From positions 620,001 through 684,000 of the forward strand of contig NZ_RBKS01000001.1 in assembly GCF_003634555.1 (NCBI RefSeq): a stretch of DNA of 64,000 nt, written 5' to 3'. Source of the stretch: Frondihabitans australicus (lineage in GTDB: Bacteria; Actinomycetota; Actinomycetes; Actinomycetales; Microbacteriaceae). The notes below the pieces were generated by a model. That model saw nothing but the letters and a program-made list of their open reading frames with translations. It searched no databases and was not told where the DNA came from. Both the position numbers and the translations under genes were made by a program. Each line of letters starts with the position of its first letter. Position 1 is the first letter of the stretch. Shown in pieces: positions 29,576 through 37,829 of this stretch.

Positions 29576-32528
29576 CGGGCGTCGCACGAGCGCGGTCGGC
29601 TCCGGCGGGAAGGCGTTCACCACGATCGGGGTCTCGGATCCTGCGCTCGTCGCGGCCCTCGAGCAGGCGGCGCCCGGAGCCGTGAGCTCGCGGCCGTCGG
29701 ACCGCCTCGCCCTCGCGCACGACGCGTCGCACTACCTCGTCACGCCGCAGGTCGTCGTCACGCCGCGCACGGCAGCGGAGGTCGGGGCGGTCGTGGCGGC
29801 GGCTCGGGCACGCGGTGCCGGGGTCACGTTCCGCTCGGGCGGGACGAGCCTGTCGGGCCAGGCGCAGGCGCCGGGGGTGCTGATCGACACTCGCCGCCAC
29901 TTCCGCGGCATCGAGCCTCTGGGCCCCGACGCCGCCAGGGTGCGGGTCGAGCCCGGTGCGACCGTGCGGCAGGTGAATGCCCGGCTGGCGGGGGCGCGGC
30001 GGCGTCTCGGGCCTGATCCTGCGTCCGAAGCGGCCTGCACGCTGGGCGGGGTGATCGCGAACAACTCGAGCGGGATGACGTGCGGCACCACGGCGAACAC
30101 CTACGCGACGCTCGACACGATCGTGGTCGTGCTCGCCGACGGCACGGTCGTCGACACGTCGCTGCCCGACGCCGACGCACGTCTGCGGGCGGCGCGCCCC
30201 GACGTCCACGACGGTCTGCTCGCGCTGCGCGGGCGGGTGATGCAGGAGCCGACGCTGGTCGCCTCCGTCGCCCGCCACCACTCGCTCAAGAACACCATGG
30301 GGTACGGGCTGAACGCTCTGACGGACTTCGCCTCGCCCGCCGAGATGCTGGCCCACCTCGTCGTCGGCAGCGAGGGGACGCTCGCGTTCGTCGCGTCGGC
30401 CGTGCTCCGGACGCTGCCGGTGCGGGCGCACCTGGCGACGGCGATGCTGTACTTCTCATCGCTCCGCGACGCCACCGACGCCCTGCCGGTGCTCGTCGAC
30501 TCGGGAGCCGCCGCGATCGAGCTGCTCGACGCCACCAGCCTGCGGGTGGCCCAGCGCGACGCCGGCGCCGATGCGTCGCTGCGCGATCTCGCCGTGGACG
30601 GTCATGCGGCGCTGCTCGTGGAGTACCAGGAGACCACGGCGGCTGGGCTGAGGTCGCGACTCGAGGTGGCCTCCGGCTTGCTGACCGCGCTGCCGCTCGC
30701 GCAGCCCGCCGCGTTCACGACCGATGCGGCCGCACGCGCGGCCCTGTGGCACATCCGCAAAGACCTCTACGCGACCGTCGCGGGCGCTCGCCCCTCGGGC
30801 ACGACAGCGCTGCTGGAGGACGTCGCCGTGCCGGTCGCGAGCCTCGCCGACGTCTGCGAGCGTCTCGTCGGGCTGTTCGCCGAGCACGGCTACGACGACG
30901 CCGTGATCTTCGGGCACGCGAAAGACGGCAACATCCACTTCATGCTCACCGAGCACTTCGACGACCAGGCCTCGCTCGCCCGCTACGACGCCTTCACCGA
31001 GGAGATGGTGGCGCTCGTGCTGGCCGCCGGCGGCACGCTCAAGGCGGAGCACGGCACGGGGCGCATCATGGCGCCGTACGTGCGGCTGCAGTACGGCGAC
31101 GAGCTCTACGAGGTGATGCTCGGGGTGAAGCGGCTGCTCGACCCCGAGGGCGTGCTGAACCCCGGCGTGGTGCTGCCGGCCGGGGACGTGTGGCCTGGCG
31201 CGGGCGCGACCGCCGACGTGGACGCCGCCGAGCGGCATGGTGCGCACCGTGCCGCCACCGTGCCCCTCAAGACGTCGCCGCCGATCGAGGTCGAGGCCGA
31301 CTCCTGCGTCGAGTGCGGCTACTGCGAGCCCGTCTGCCCCTCGAAAGACCTCACCCGCACCCCGCGGCAGCGCATCGTGCTCCGTCGCGAGCGTGCCCGC
31401 GCGCTCGCCGCCGGAGACACCGCCCTCGTCGCCGAGCTCGACGCCGACTACGACTACGACGGACTCGACACCTGCGCCGCCGACGGCATGTGCCAGACGG
31501 CGTGCCCGGTGCTCATCGACACCGGCAAGCTCGTGAAACGCCTGCGGGCGACGCAGACGACCCCCCTCGAGCGGGCGGCGTGGGCCGGCGCGGCGAAGCA
31601 CTGGGGCGCAGCGACGCGCGCCGGGTCGGCGGCGCTCACCGCGGCCGCGCACCTGCCGGCTCCGCTCGTCACCGGGGCGTCGCAGCTGGCCCGCGGGCTT
31701 CTGGGCGACGACACGGTGCCGCTGTGGGCGCGCGACCTGCCGGCGGGCGGAGGCGTGAGGCACGGGCAGACCTCCCGCGATCCTGCGGCCGTGTTCTTCC
31801 CCGCGTGCATCCAGACGCTGTTCGGGCCCGCGGCCGACGGCCCGGGAGCGTCGGGCGCCCTGCAGGCCCTCTGCGACCGGGCGGGCGTGGCGCTGCGCGT
31901 GCCGCAGGGCATCGGCGCCTTCTGCTGCTCGACGCCGTGGAAGTCGAAGGGCATGGGCGCAGGATCCGAGACCATGGCGGCGACCGTCCTCCCGGCCCTG
32001 TGGGAGTCGTCCGACCACGGCCGCCTCCCGGTCGTCTGCGATGCGGCCTCGTGCACCGAGGGACTCGAGGGTCTCGTGGCCGCCGCCGCCGCGTACCCCG
32101 GGCTGCGCGTGGTCGACGCGGTGACGTTCGTCGACGAGGTGGTGCTGCCACGGCTGCGCTCCGCGGGGCTCGTGCCGGTGCCAGCGCCTCTCGGCCGGCT
32201 CGCCCTGCACCCGACGTGCTCGTCGACGCGCCTCGGGTCGAACGACGCCCTGCTGCGCGTGGCCGGCGTCGCGGCGCGCGAGGTCGTCGTGCCCGACGAC
32301 TGGGGCTGCTGCGCCTTCGCCGGCGACCGCGGCATGCTGCACCCCGAGCTCACGGCGTCGGCCACGGCGCGGGAGGCCGCCGGAGTGGTCGCCGCCGCAC
32401 TCGACGGGGGAGCGTTCGACGCCTACGCCTCATGCAACCGCACCTGCGAGCTCGGCATGACCCGCGCGACCGGGCACCCGTACGAGCACGTGCTCGAGGT
32501 GCTGCTGCGCGCCCTCCCGCCCCGCTGA
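29562..32528 (+). CDS. FAD-linked oxidase with 4Fe-4S and CCG domains (lactate/glycolate dehydrogenase type)
   Basis: A 988-residue single-chain flavo-iron-sulfur dehydrogenase. An FAD-binding type 4 domain (about 40-250, FRSGGTSLSGQAQAPGVLID) is followed by an FAD-oxidase C domain. FGHAKDGNIHFML lies near 453-465 and EHGTGR near 496-501. Next come two Fe-S motifs, CVECGYCEPVC (about 583-593) and CAADGMCQTAC (about 637-647), and two CCG domains (FCCSTPW near 787, WGCCAFAG near 914). This layout equals GlcDEF/LldEF fused, as in D-lactate or glycolate dehydrogenases. It fits a pathway releasing lactate or glycolate. It shares a transcript with the dehydratase. Confidence 0.9.
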   Translation: MSRTDGRRTSAVGSGGKAFTTIGVSDPALVAALEQAAPGAVSSRPSDRLALAHDASHYLVTPQVVVTPRTAAEVGAVVAAARARGAGVTFRSGGTSLSGQAQAPGVLIDTRRHFRGIEPLGPDAARVRVEPGATVRQVNARLAGARRRLGPDPASEAACTLGGVIANNSSGMTCGTTANTYATLDTIVVVLADGTVVDTSLPDADARLRAARPDVHDGLLALRGRVMQEPTLVASVARHHSLKNTMGYGLNALTDFASPAEMLAHLVVGSEGTLAFVASAVLRTLPVRAHLATAMLYFSSLRDATDALPVLVDSGAAAIELLDATSLRVAQRDAGADASLRDLAVDGHAALLVEYQETTAAGLRSRLEVASGLLTALPLAQPAAFTTDAAARAALWHIRKDLYATVAGARPSGTTALLEDVAVPVASLADVCERLVGLFAEHGYDDAVIFGHAKDGNIHFMLTEHFDDQASLARYDAFTEEMVALVLAAGGTLKAEHGTGRIMAPYVRLQYGDELYEVMLGVKRLLDPEGVLNPGVVLPAGDVWPGAGATADVDAAERHGAHRAATVPLKTSPPIEVEADSCVECGYCEPVCPSKDLTRTPRQRIVLRRERARALAAGDTALVAELDADYDYDGLDTCAADGMCQTACPVLIDTGKLVKRLRATQTTPLERAAWAGAAKHWGAATRAGSAALTAAAHLPAPLVTGASQLARGLLGDDTVPLWARDLPAGGGVRHGQTSRDPAAVFFPACIQTLFGPAADGPGASGALQALCDRAGVALRVPQGIGAFCCSTPWKSKGMGAGSETMAATVLPALWESSDHGRLPVVCDAASCTEGLEGLVAAAAAYPGLRVVDAVTFVDEVVLPRLRSAGLVPVPAPLGRLALHPTCSSTRLGSNDALLRVAGVAAREVVVPDDWGCCAFAGDRGMLHPELTASATAREAAGVVAAALDGGAFDAYASCNRTCELGMTRATGHPYEHVLEVLLRALPPR

Positions 32529-32566
32529 GCTCGCCTTCCACCCCACCCCCTCCGCGGCGAGCCGGC

Positions 32567-32624
32567 GCGACAAAATGCGACACCTGCGACACACGGGGGC
32601 GTAGCAGGTGTCGCGTTTTGTCGC
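32567..32624. repeat. Dispersed long hairpin, GCGACAAAACGCGACA family, copy 4
   Basis: Arms 32567-32590 and 32601-32624 match copy 1 except for ACGCG to ATGCG on the left (a G-T pair in RNA) and one mismatch near the loop. It lies between convergent genes, 15 bp before the next stop codon. Confidence 0.9.
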
Positions 32625-32639
32625 AGGGCGGCGCCGGGA

Positions 32640-33944
32640 CTACGCGTCGACGCGCGCCGCAGCCTCCGGCGCGGCGACGGCCAGCCGCGGCCGCCGAGGC
32701 GTCACGGCGGCGAGCAGTACCCCGCAGCCGGCGATCGCCGCCCCGAGCAGCACGAAGCCGAGCGCGGTCGAGCCCGTCACGTCGTCGAGCCAGCCGACGA
32801 TGTACGGCCCGAGGAACCCGCCGAGGTTGCCGATGCCGCCGATGAGGCCGAGACCGACCGCGAGCACCTCGGTGCGCAGCAGCAGCGGCGGCAGCGCGAA
32901 GAACGCCCCGTGCACGTAGAGGCCCGCGGCGACGACGCAGAGCAGGACGTACTCGGGCACTCCGCCGCCGACGAACTGCCCGACGACGAGCGCGACCGCA
33001 GCAACCGAGAGCGGCACGAGCACGGTCGTGCGGCGCGAGCCCAGGCGGTCGGTGCGCGTCGAGATGACCACCATCGCGGCGAGTCCGAAGACGTACGGGA
33101 TCGCCGTGAGGAACCCGACGAGCTCGGTCGACCCGCCGGTCATGTCACTGAGCACCTGCGGCAGCCACAGCGTGAAGCCGTAGAACCCGGCGTTGTAGAG
33201 GAACCAGGCGGCGACGAGCGCGATGACGATCGGGTTCTTCACGACGTCGCGGTAGCGGGTCGACGTGGTGATCGACTCGGTCTTGATGACCTCGTCGGCC
33301 GCGATGGCCGTCTCGATGTCGGCCGCCTCGCGAGCGGATGCCCAGCGGGCCCGGCGCGGGGTGTCGGCGATCACGAAGAACCACACGATCGCCCAGACGA
33401 GCGGCGGCAGCCCCTCGAGTATCATGACGCCGCGCCAGTCGAACGACGACAGCAGCGTGCCCGTGATCGGCGCCGCGATGATCGGCGCGAGCGGAATGGC
33501 GAGCAGCCACAGGCCCGAGGCGCGAGCGCGCTCCTTCTGCGGGAACCACCGCGACAGCAGGATCAGGGTCGCCGGCTGCACCCCGCCCTCGAACACCCCG
33601 AGAAAGAATCGCGCCGTGAACAGCTCGCCCGTGTTGTGCACGAGGCCCGTCCAGACGGCGCAGAGACCCCAGAAGACCATCAGGATCAGGACCACGTACT
33701 TCGCGCTCCACTTCTGCGCGATGATCGCCGCCGGCACCTGCGTGAAGAAGTAGCCGATGAAGAAGATGCCCGACACGAGACCCTTGTCGGTCGCGGTGAG
33801 GTGGAGGTCGTCGTCCATCTGCGGCAGCACGAACGAGAGGTTCGTGCGGTCGAAGTAGGCGAGGAGGTACATGACGCTGGCCACGGGGATGAGGAGGATC
33901 CAGCGGCGCCCGAGCGGCGGGCGAACGGAGGGTGCGGTAGTCAC
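32640..33944 (-). CDS. MFS carrier of the anion:cation symporter family
   Basis: A 434-residue, 12-helix transporter. AYFDRTNLSFVLPQMDDDLHLTATDKGLVSGIFFIGYF near 29-66 and RFFLGVFEGGVQPATLILLSRWFP near 114-137 are hallmarks of the ACS family (TC 2.A.1.14), which imports organic acids such as galactonate, glucarate or tartrate. GTG at 33944 with AGGACA upstream; a longer open frame has no support. It is 37 bp downstream of the cyclase-family gene on the same strand, so co-transcribed. It is the probable aldonate importer for the adjacent catabolic cluster. Confidence 0.9.
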   Translation of the reverse strand: MTTAPSVRPPLGRRWILLIPVASVMYLLAYFDRTNLSFVLPQMDDDLHLTATDKGLVSGIFFIGYFFTQVPAAIIAQKWSAKYVVLILMVFWGLCAVWTGLVHNTGELFTARFFLGVFEGGVQPATLILLSRWFPQKERARASGLWLLAIPLAPIIAAPITGTLLSSFDWRGVMILEGLPPLVWAIVWFFVIADTPRRARWASAREAADIETAIAADEVIKTESITTSTRYRDVVKNPIVIALVAAWFLYNAGFYGFTLWLPQVLSDMTGGSTELVGFLTAIPYVFGLAAMVVISTRTDRLGSRRTTVLVPLSVAAVALVVGQFVGGGVPEYVLLCVVAAGLYVHGAFFALPPLLLRTEVLAVGLGLIGGIGNLGGFLGPYIVGWLDDVTGSTALGFVLLGAAIAGCGVLLAAVTPRRPRLAVAAPEAAARVDA

Positions 33945-33981
33945 TGCGGTGTGTCCTGTCGACGGTGGGATGAGTGAAGGG

Positions 33982-34665
33982 CTAGGGGAGGGTCGCGAAA
34001 GCCCGCACGGGCGCCCCGTCGCTGCCCGGCACGTTGAGCGGCAGCGCGTAGAACGGCACCCGTTCGGCCGGGAGCGACCAGAGGTTCGTGAGGTACTCGA
34101 TGAGCGGCGTGCCCGAGGCCAGCAGGATCGAGTGGCACGCCCAGTCGTCGGCGTGACCCCGCGGGTGTCGCTCGAAGTGCGGGTCGTAGGGGGCGCGCGT
34201 CGCACGATCCTGCGGGAAGTCGAATCCGGCGGCCGAGACTCCGCGCTCCTGCAGCCAGGTGGCGGCGGAGGCCGAGACGTAGGGGGAGCGCAGCCAGTAG
34301 TCGGGCGACGTGGTCGGGTGGCGGAGCTCGTGGTCGGTGCGGAGGAGCGCGATGTCGCCGGCGGTGACCGCTGCTCCTGCGCCCTCGAGGTGCTCGGCCG
34401 TGATCTCGGTGTCGTCGCCGAGGCCGGAGAGGTCGATCACGACCGCGTCGCCCGCGAGACGAGAGAGGTCGACCTCGCCGAGCGGCGGGAGCGCGTCGTC
34501 GAGGTGGCTGGGCGCGTCGACGTGCGTGAAGGCGTGCGCGGCGATGTCGAGCGTGGTCGACGTGAATGGCTGGCCCTCGGCGACGGCGTGCTTGTGCGCG
34601 AACGAGACCGAGAAGCGCCAGTGGTCGACGATCGGCATCGAGAGGTCGATGAGAGTGGGAGGCAT
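33982..34665 (-). CDS. Cyclase family protein (kynurenine formamidase fold)
   Basis: A 227-residue metal-dependent hydrolase of PF04199. The metal-binding motif HxFTHVDAPSH is at 44-54 (family pattern HxGTHxDxPxH, with Gly replaced by Phe). The catalytic His/Glu region is ADDWACHSILL near 158-168. Family members open amide or ester bonds in kynurenine, isatin and sugar-derived lactones. Here the partner is an acid transporter. Inference: it could hydrolyse a lactone or amide to the acid that enters the IlvD-type dehydratase. GGAG precedes the ATG. Confidence 0.82.
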   Translation of the reverse strand: MPPTLIDLSMPIVDHWRFSVSFAHKHAVAEGQPFTSTTLDIAAHAFTHVDAPSHLDDALPPLGEVDLSRLAGDAVVIDLSGLGDDTEITAEHLEGAGAAVTAGDIALLRTDHELRHPTTSPDYWLRSPYVSASAATWLQERGVSAAGFDFPQDRATRAPYDPHFERHPRGHADDWACHSILLASGTPLIEYLTNLWSLPAERVPFYALPLNVPGSDGAPVRAFATLP

Positions 34666-34707
34666 GGGACTCCATTGTCGTGCTCGGCGATCGGCTGATC
34701 GTCTTTC

Positions 34708-34720
34708 CTATACGATATAG
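34708..34720. promoter_or_regulatory. Palindrome CTATACGATATAG in the divergent promoter
   Basis: Perfect CTATA-CGA-TATAG, 43 bp upstream of the cyclase start and 80 bp upstream of the glutamate decarboxylase start. It is AT-rich in a GC-rich setting and also overlaps possible -10 sequences. GntR (FCD)-type regulators bind similar sites; none is adjacent. Confidence 0.5.
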
Positions 34721-34799
34721 CGCCTCAGTGCGAGGCCGCAACACGCGCGAGTGAAGCGCTGTCAGCCGCACGAAGGCATCGGCGAGCAGGATCAGCAGC

Positions 34800-36221
34800 A
34801 TGACCGACGATGCTCTCGACGACACCTTCTCGGGCAGCCCGCTCACGCGGCGCTCGCCGAAGACCCGCTTCCCGCTCCACGAGCAGGAACCCCGCGACAC
34901 CTACCAGCTGGTGCACGACGAGCTGATGCTCGACGGCGTCGCCCGCATGAACCTCGCGACGTTCTGCACCACCTGGGTCGAACCCGAGGTGCGGGCCCTC
35001 ATGGCCGAGTCGCTCGACAAGAACATCGTCGACAAAGACGAGTACCCGCAGACCGCCGAGCTCGAGACCCGCTGCGTGCGCATGCTCGCCGACCTCTTCC
35101 ACTCGCCCGACCCGACGTCGACCAGGGGCACCTCGACGACGGGGTCCAGCGAGGCCGCGATGCTAGCCGGGCTTGCCGCCAAGTGGCGCTGGAAGGCCCG
35201 TCGGGCATCGGCGGGCCAGGGCGCAGGAGCAGGCACCCCCACCCCGAACATCGTCTCCGGGCCCGTCCAGGTCTGCTGGGAGAAGTTCGCGCGGTACTTC
35301 GACGTCGAGCTGCGCCAGGCGCCGATGCCCGAGGGCTTCACGCTCACGCCGGAGCAGGCGCTCGAGCGCATCGACGAGAACACCATCGCGGTCGTGGTCA
35401 CCCTCGGCCAGACCTTCACGGGCCTGTTCGAAGACGTGGCGGCGATCAGCGCCGCCCTCGACGACCTCGAGGCGCGCACGGGTCAGAGCGTCGACATCCA
35501 CGTCGACGCCGCCTCGGGCGGGTTCGTGGCGCCGTTCTGCGCGTCCGACCTCGTCTGGGACTTCCGGCTGCCGCGGGTGAAGTCGATCAACGCCTCGGGG
35601 CACAAGACCGGCCTGGCGCCGATCGGCGTCGGCTGGGTGATCTGGCGCGAGGCCGCCGACCTGCCCGACGAGCTCGTCTTCGACGTCAACTACCTCGGCG
35701 GCAGCCTGCCGACCTTCGGCCTCAACTTCTCACGGCCGGGCGGCCAGGTGATCGCGTCGTACTACGACTTCGTGCGGCTAGGGCGCGAGGGCTACACGAA
35801 GGTGCAGTCCGAGACGTACGCGGTCGCGAAGCACCTCGCCCGCGAGATCGCCGCGCTCGGCCGGTTCGCGATCGTGCACGACGGCAGCGCGCGGCGCGGC
35901 ATCCCGGCCGTCACCTGGTCCATGCCGCAGGGCGACACGTCGCCGTTTACGCTCTTCGACCTCGCCGAGGAGCTCCGGACCCGCGGCTGGCTCGTCCCCG
36001 CCTACACGCTGCCCGCCGATCAGCAGCAGACCGCCGTCCAGCGCATCATCGTCCGCCACGGACTCAGCCTCGACCTGGCCGACCTCCTGCTCGACGATCT
36101 CCGACGGGCGCTCGAGAAGCTCGACGACCGGCCGCCGTCGCGGTCGCTCACCCCCGCCGAGGGGCGGAGCTTCGACCACACGGCGATCGCGCGGGTGGCC
36201 GACGCGAGAAGCGGCTCCTGA
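34800..36221 (+). CDS. gadB: Glutamate decarboxylase
   Basis: A 473-residue PLP enzyme converting glutamate to GABA and CO2, consuming a proton. TSTTGSSEAAMLAGLA near 117-132 binds the cofactor phosphate. HVDAASGGFVAPF near 237-249 contains the PLP-contacting Asp. SINASGHKTG near 262-271 holds the Schiff-base lysine. It is of normal length for bacterial GAD. No GABA antiporter is adjacent. The class II amidotransferase gene starts 3 bp after its stop, so they are co-expressed. It is divergent from the cyclase-MFS unit. The distant polyamine/GABA-type oxidoreductase in this window could share the GABA pool (inference). Confidence 0.94.
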   Translation: MTDDALDDTFSGSPLTRRSPKTRFPLHEQEPRDTYQLVHDELMLDGVARMNLATFCTTWVEPEVRALMAESLDKNIVDKDEYPQTAELETRCVRMLADLFHSPDPTSTRGTSTTGSSEAAMLAGLAAKWRWKARRASAGQGAGAGTPTPNIVSGPVQVCWEKFARYFDVELRQAPMPEGFTLTPEQALERIDENTIAVVVTLGQTFTGLFEDVAAISAALDDLEARTGQSVDIHVDAASGGFVAPFCASDLVWDFRLPRVKSINASGHKTGLAPIGVGWVIWREAADLPDELVFDVNYLGGSLPTFGLNFSRPGGQVIASYYDFVRLGREGYTKVQSETYAVAKHLAREIAALGRFAIVHDGSARRGIPAVTWSMPQGDTSPFTLFDLAEELRTRGWLVPAYTLPADQQQTAVQRIIVRHGLSLDLADLLLDDLRRALEKLDDRPPSRSLTPAEGRSFDHTAIARVADARSGS

Positions 36222-36224
36222 GCC

Positions 36225-37049
36225 ATGTGCCGTCTCTTCGGGCTGCACGCCGGCACCAAGCCCGCCGACGCGACGTTCTGGCTGCTCGACGCGCCCGACA
36301 GCCTCTCATCGCAGAGCCACCGCAACCAGGACGGCTTCGGCATCGGCACCTGGTCGCCCTCGGGCGAGGCCGTCGTCGACAAGGCGCCGCGGCCGGCCTG
36401 GTCGGACTCCGACTTCGCGACGGCGGCCCACGACCTCACGGGCACGACGTTCGTGGCGCACGTGCGGCATGCCACGGCGGGCGGGCTGACCGACGAGAAC
36501 ACCCACCCGTTCCTGCAGCAGGGCAGGCTCTTCGCACACAACGGCGCCCTCGGCGGAGGCGACCTCGCGACCCTGGACGCGCATCTACGTTCGCTGTCGG
36601 TCGGCGGGCGGCCCGCGCTCGACCTCGTGCTCGGTCAGACCGACAGCGAGCGGTACTTTGCGCTCGTCACCGCGTCGATCGAGGCGCGGGGCGGCGACGT
36701 CGAGGCGGGCGTCGCCGACGCCGTCGCCTGGATGACCGGCCGCCTGCCCGTCGTCTCGCTGAACTTCGTCCTGACGACGCCGACCGACGTCTGGGCGCTT
36801 CGCCTGCCCGCGACCGACACGCTCTACGTGCTCGAGAGGCCCGCCGGCGGCGAGTCGGGCGGCGCTCTCCGGGTGCGGGGCAGTCAGCTGGCGGCAGGAT
36901 CCGCGGCACTCGCCGACCGGGCCTCCCTCGTGGTCGCCAGTGAGCCCCTCGACGGAGAGCCCGGCTGGCGCGGCCTGGAGCCCGGCGAGCTCGTGCACGT
37001 CGGCCCGTCGCTCGCGGTGGAGTCGACCCGCCTGCCGTCGGCCTCCTAG
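36225..37049 (+). CDS. Class II glutamine amidotransferase (YafJ/EgtC-like)
   Basis: A 274-residue N-terminal-nucleophile hydrolase. Cys2 (MCRLFGLHAG) is the catalytic residue. Glutamine-binding residues are in HRNQDGFGIG (about 33-42), AHVRHATAG (about 79-87) and AHNGALGG (about 105-112). The partner acceptor is unknown; EgtC acts on gamma-glutamyl compounds. It is 3 bp behind gadB, which suggests release of glutamate from a gamma-glutamyl donor to feed decarboxylation (inference). Its stop overlaps that of the convergent CGNR gene by 4 bp. Confidence 0.85.
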   Translation: MCRLFGLHAGTKPADATFWLLDAPDSLSSQSHRNQDGFGIGTWSPSGEAVVDKAPRPAWSDSDFATAAHDLTGTTFVAHVRHATAGGLTDENTHPFLQQGRLFAHNGALGGGDLATLDAHLRSLSVGGRPALDLVLGQTDSERYFALVTASIEARGGDVEAGVADAVAWMTGRLPVVSLNFVLTTPTDVWALRLPATDTLYVLERPAGGESGGALRVRGSQLAAGSAALADRASLVVASEPLDGEPGWRGLEPGELVHVGPSLAVESTRLPSAS

Positions 37050-37723
37050 CCCCGCGACCTGGCGGCGTGCCGCGCGACGCGCACCCGGTCGCCGCAGGCC
37101 GTCGAGCACCAGATGCGTCGGGCGTGATCCTGCCGGAACAGCCGGGAGCAGTCGGGTGCGGCGCACTCGCGCACCCTCAGAGCTGCGGGCGAGGCGAGGA
37201 GGGCGATGGCGTCGCGGGCGAGCGCTGCGGCGGCGTCGTCGACCCGAGCGCGGGCGCCTCGCGCGTCGGCGCCTCGCCCGTCGGCGCCCCGACCGCGGGC
37301 GCCGGGCGCGCCGGCGCGGTGCGGGACGAGGCGGGCGATCGCCGGGGCGTGCGGATCGCCGTGTCGGGTGCGGTGGCCGTGCCCGTCGACGAGCGCGGGG
37401 TCGGCGACGCCGGCCACGACGAGGGCGGGCACGACGGGCACTCTCGCGGCGGCGTCGTTGATCCGCCGCACCGCCTCCTGGGGCAGGCGCGACGGCCCGG
37501 CTTCCAGCGCCGCGCGCACGGCCGCTCGCAAGTCGGTGATCCGAGGCCCGGGCGCAGGATCCGAGTCCCCGACCGGCAGAGCGTGCTCCGTCGCCCACTC
37601 GCGCCACGCCGCCGCGTCGGCCACGAAGTCGACGGCACCGCGCGCCCCCACGACGAGCGTGTTCACGAGCGCGAGCGCGATCGAGTCGGACTCGCCGGGG
37701 GCGGGCGGGGGGAACGTCGCCAT
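37046..37723 (-). CDS. ABATE/CGNR zinc-finger transcription factor
   Basis: A 225-residue regulator. The N-terminal ABATE domain (stress-sensing) has SIALALVNTLVVG near 14-26. The C-terminal CGNR-type zinc finger is CAAPDCSRLFRQDHARRIWC...C near 187-211, ending in a DNA-binding helix. Between them, residues about 137-160 are a low-complexity Gly-Arg-Ala-Asp repeat (GRGADGRGADARGAR) absent from typical relatives, encoded by a GC-rich tandem repeat at about 37248-37316. It is divergent from the beta-propeller gene with an inverted repeat between. It converges with the amidotransferase, with overlapping stop codons. Confidence 0.85.
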   Translation of the reverse strand: MATFPPPAPGESDSIALALVNTLVVGARGAVDFVADAAAWREWATEHALPVGDSDPAPGPRITDLRAAVRAALEAGPSRLPQEAVRRINDAAARVPVVPALVVAGVADPALVDGHGHRTRHGDPHAPAIARLVPHRAGAPGARGRGADGRGADARGARARVDDAAAALARDAIALLASPAALRVRECAAPDCSRLFRQDHARRIWCSTACGDRVRVARHAARSRG

Positions 37724-37783
37724 CGGGACGCCTTTCTTACGAAGTGATTACCGGGCTCCTGCGCCCCTGTCGTCGTCTCGACG

Positions 37784-37813
37784 CTAATGGTAAATCTTGG
37801 CAATATCCATTAG
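37784..37813. promoter_or_regulatory. Inverted repeat CTAATGG-N16-CCATTAG
   Basis: Perfect 7-bp arms in an AT-rich divergent promoter. The right arm ends 4 bp before the AAGGAG of the beta-propeller gene. Good candidate binding site for the divergent CGNR regulator. Confidence 0.55.
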
Positions 37814-37829
37814 TTCTAAGGAGCATGTC

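Noticed and set aside
9625-32624. Intergenic hairpins as insertion-sequence ends
   Set aside because: No transposase, no target duplications and no paired spacing around a mobile gene were seen.
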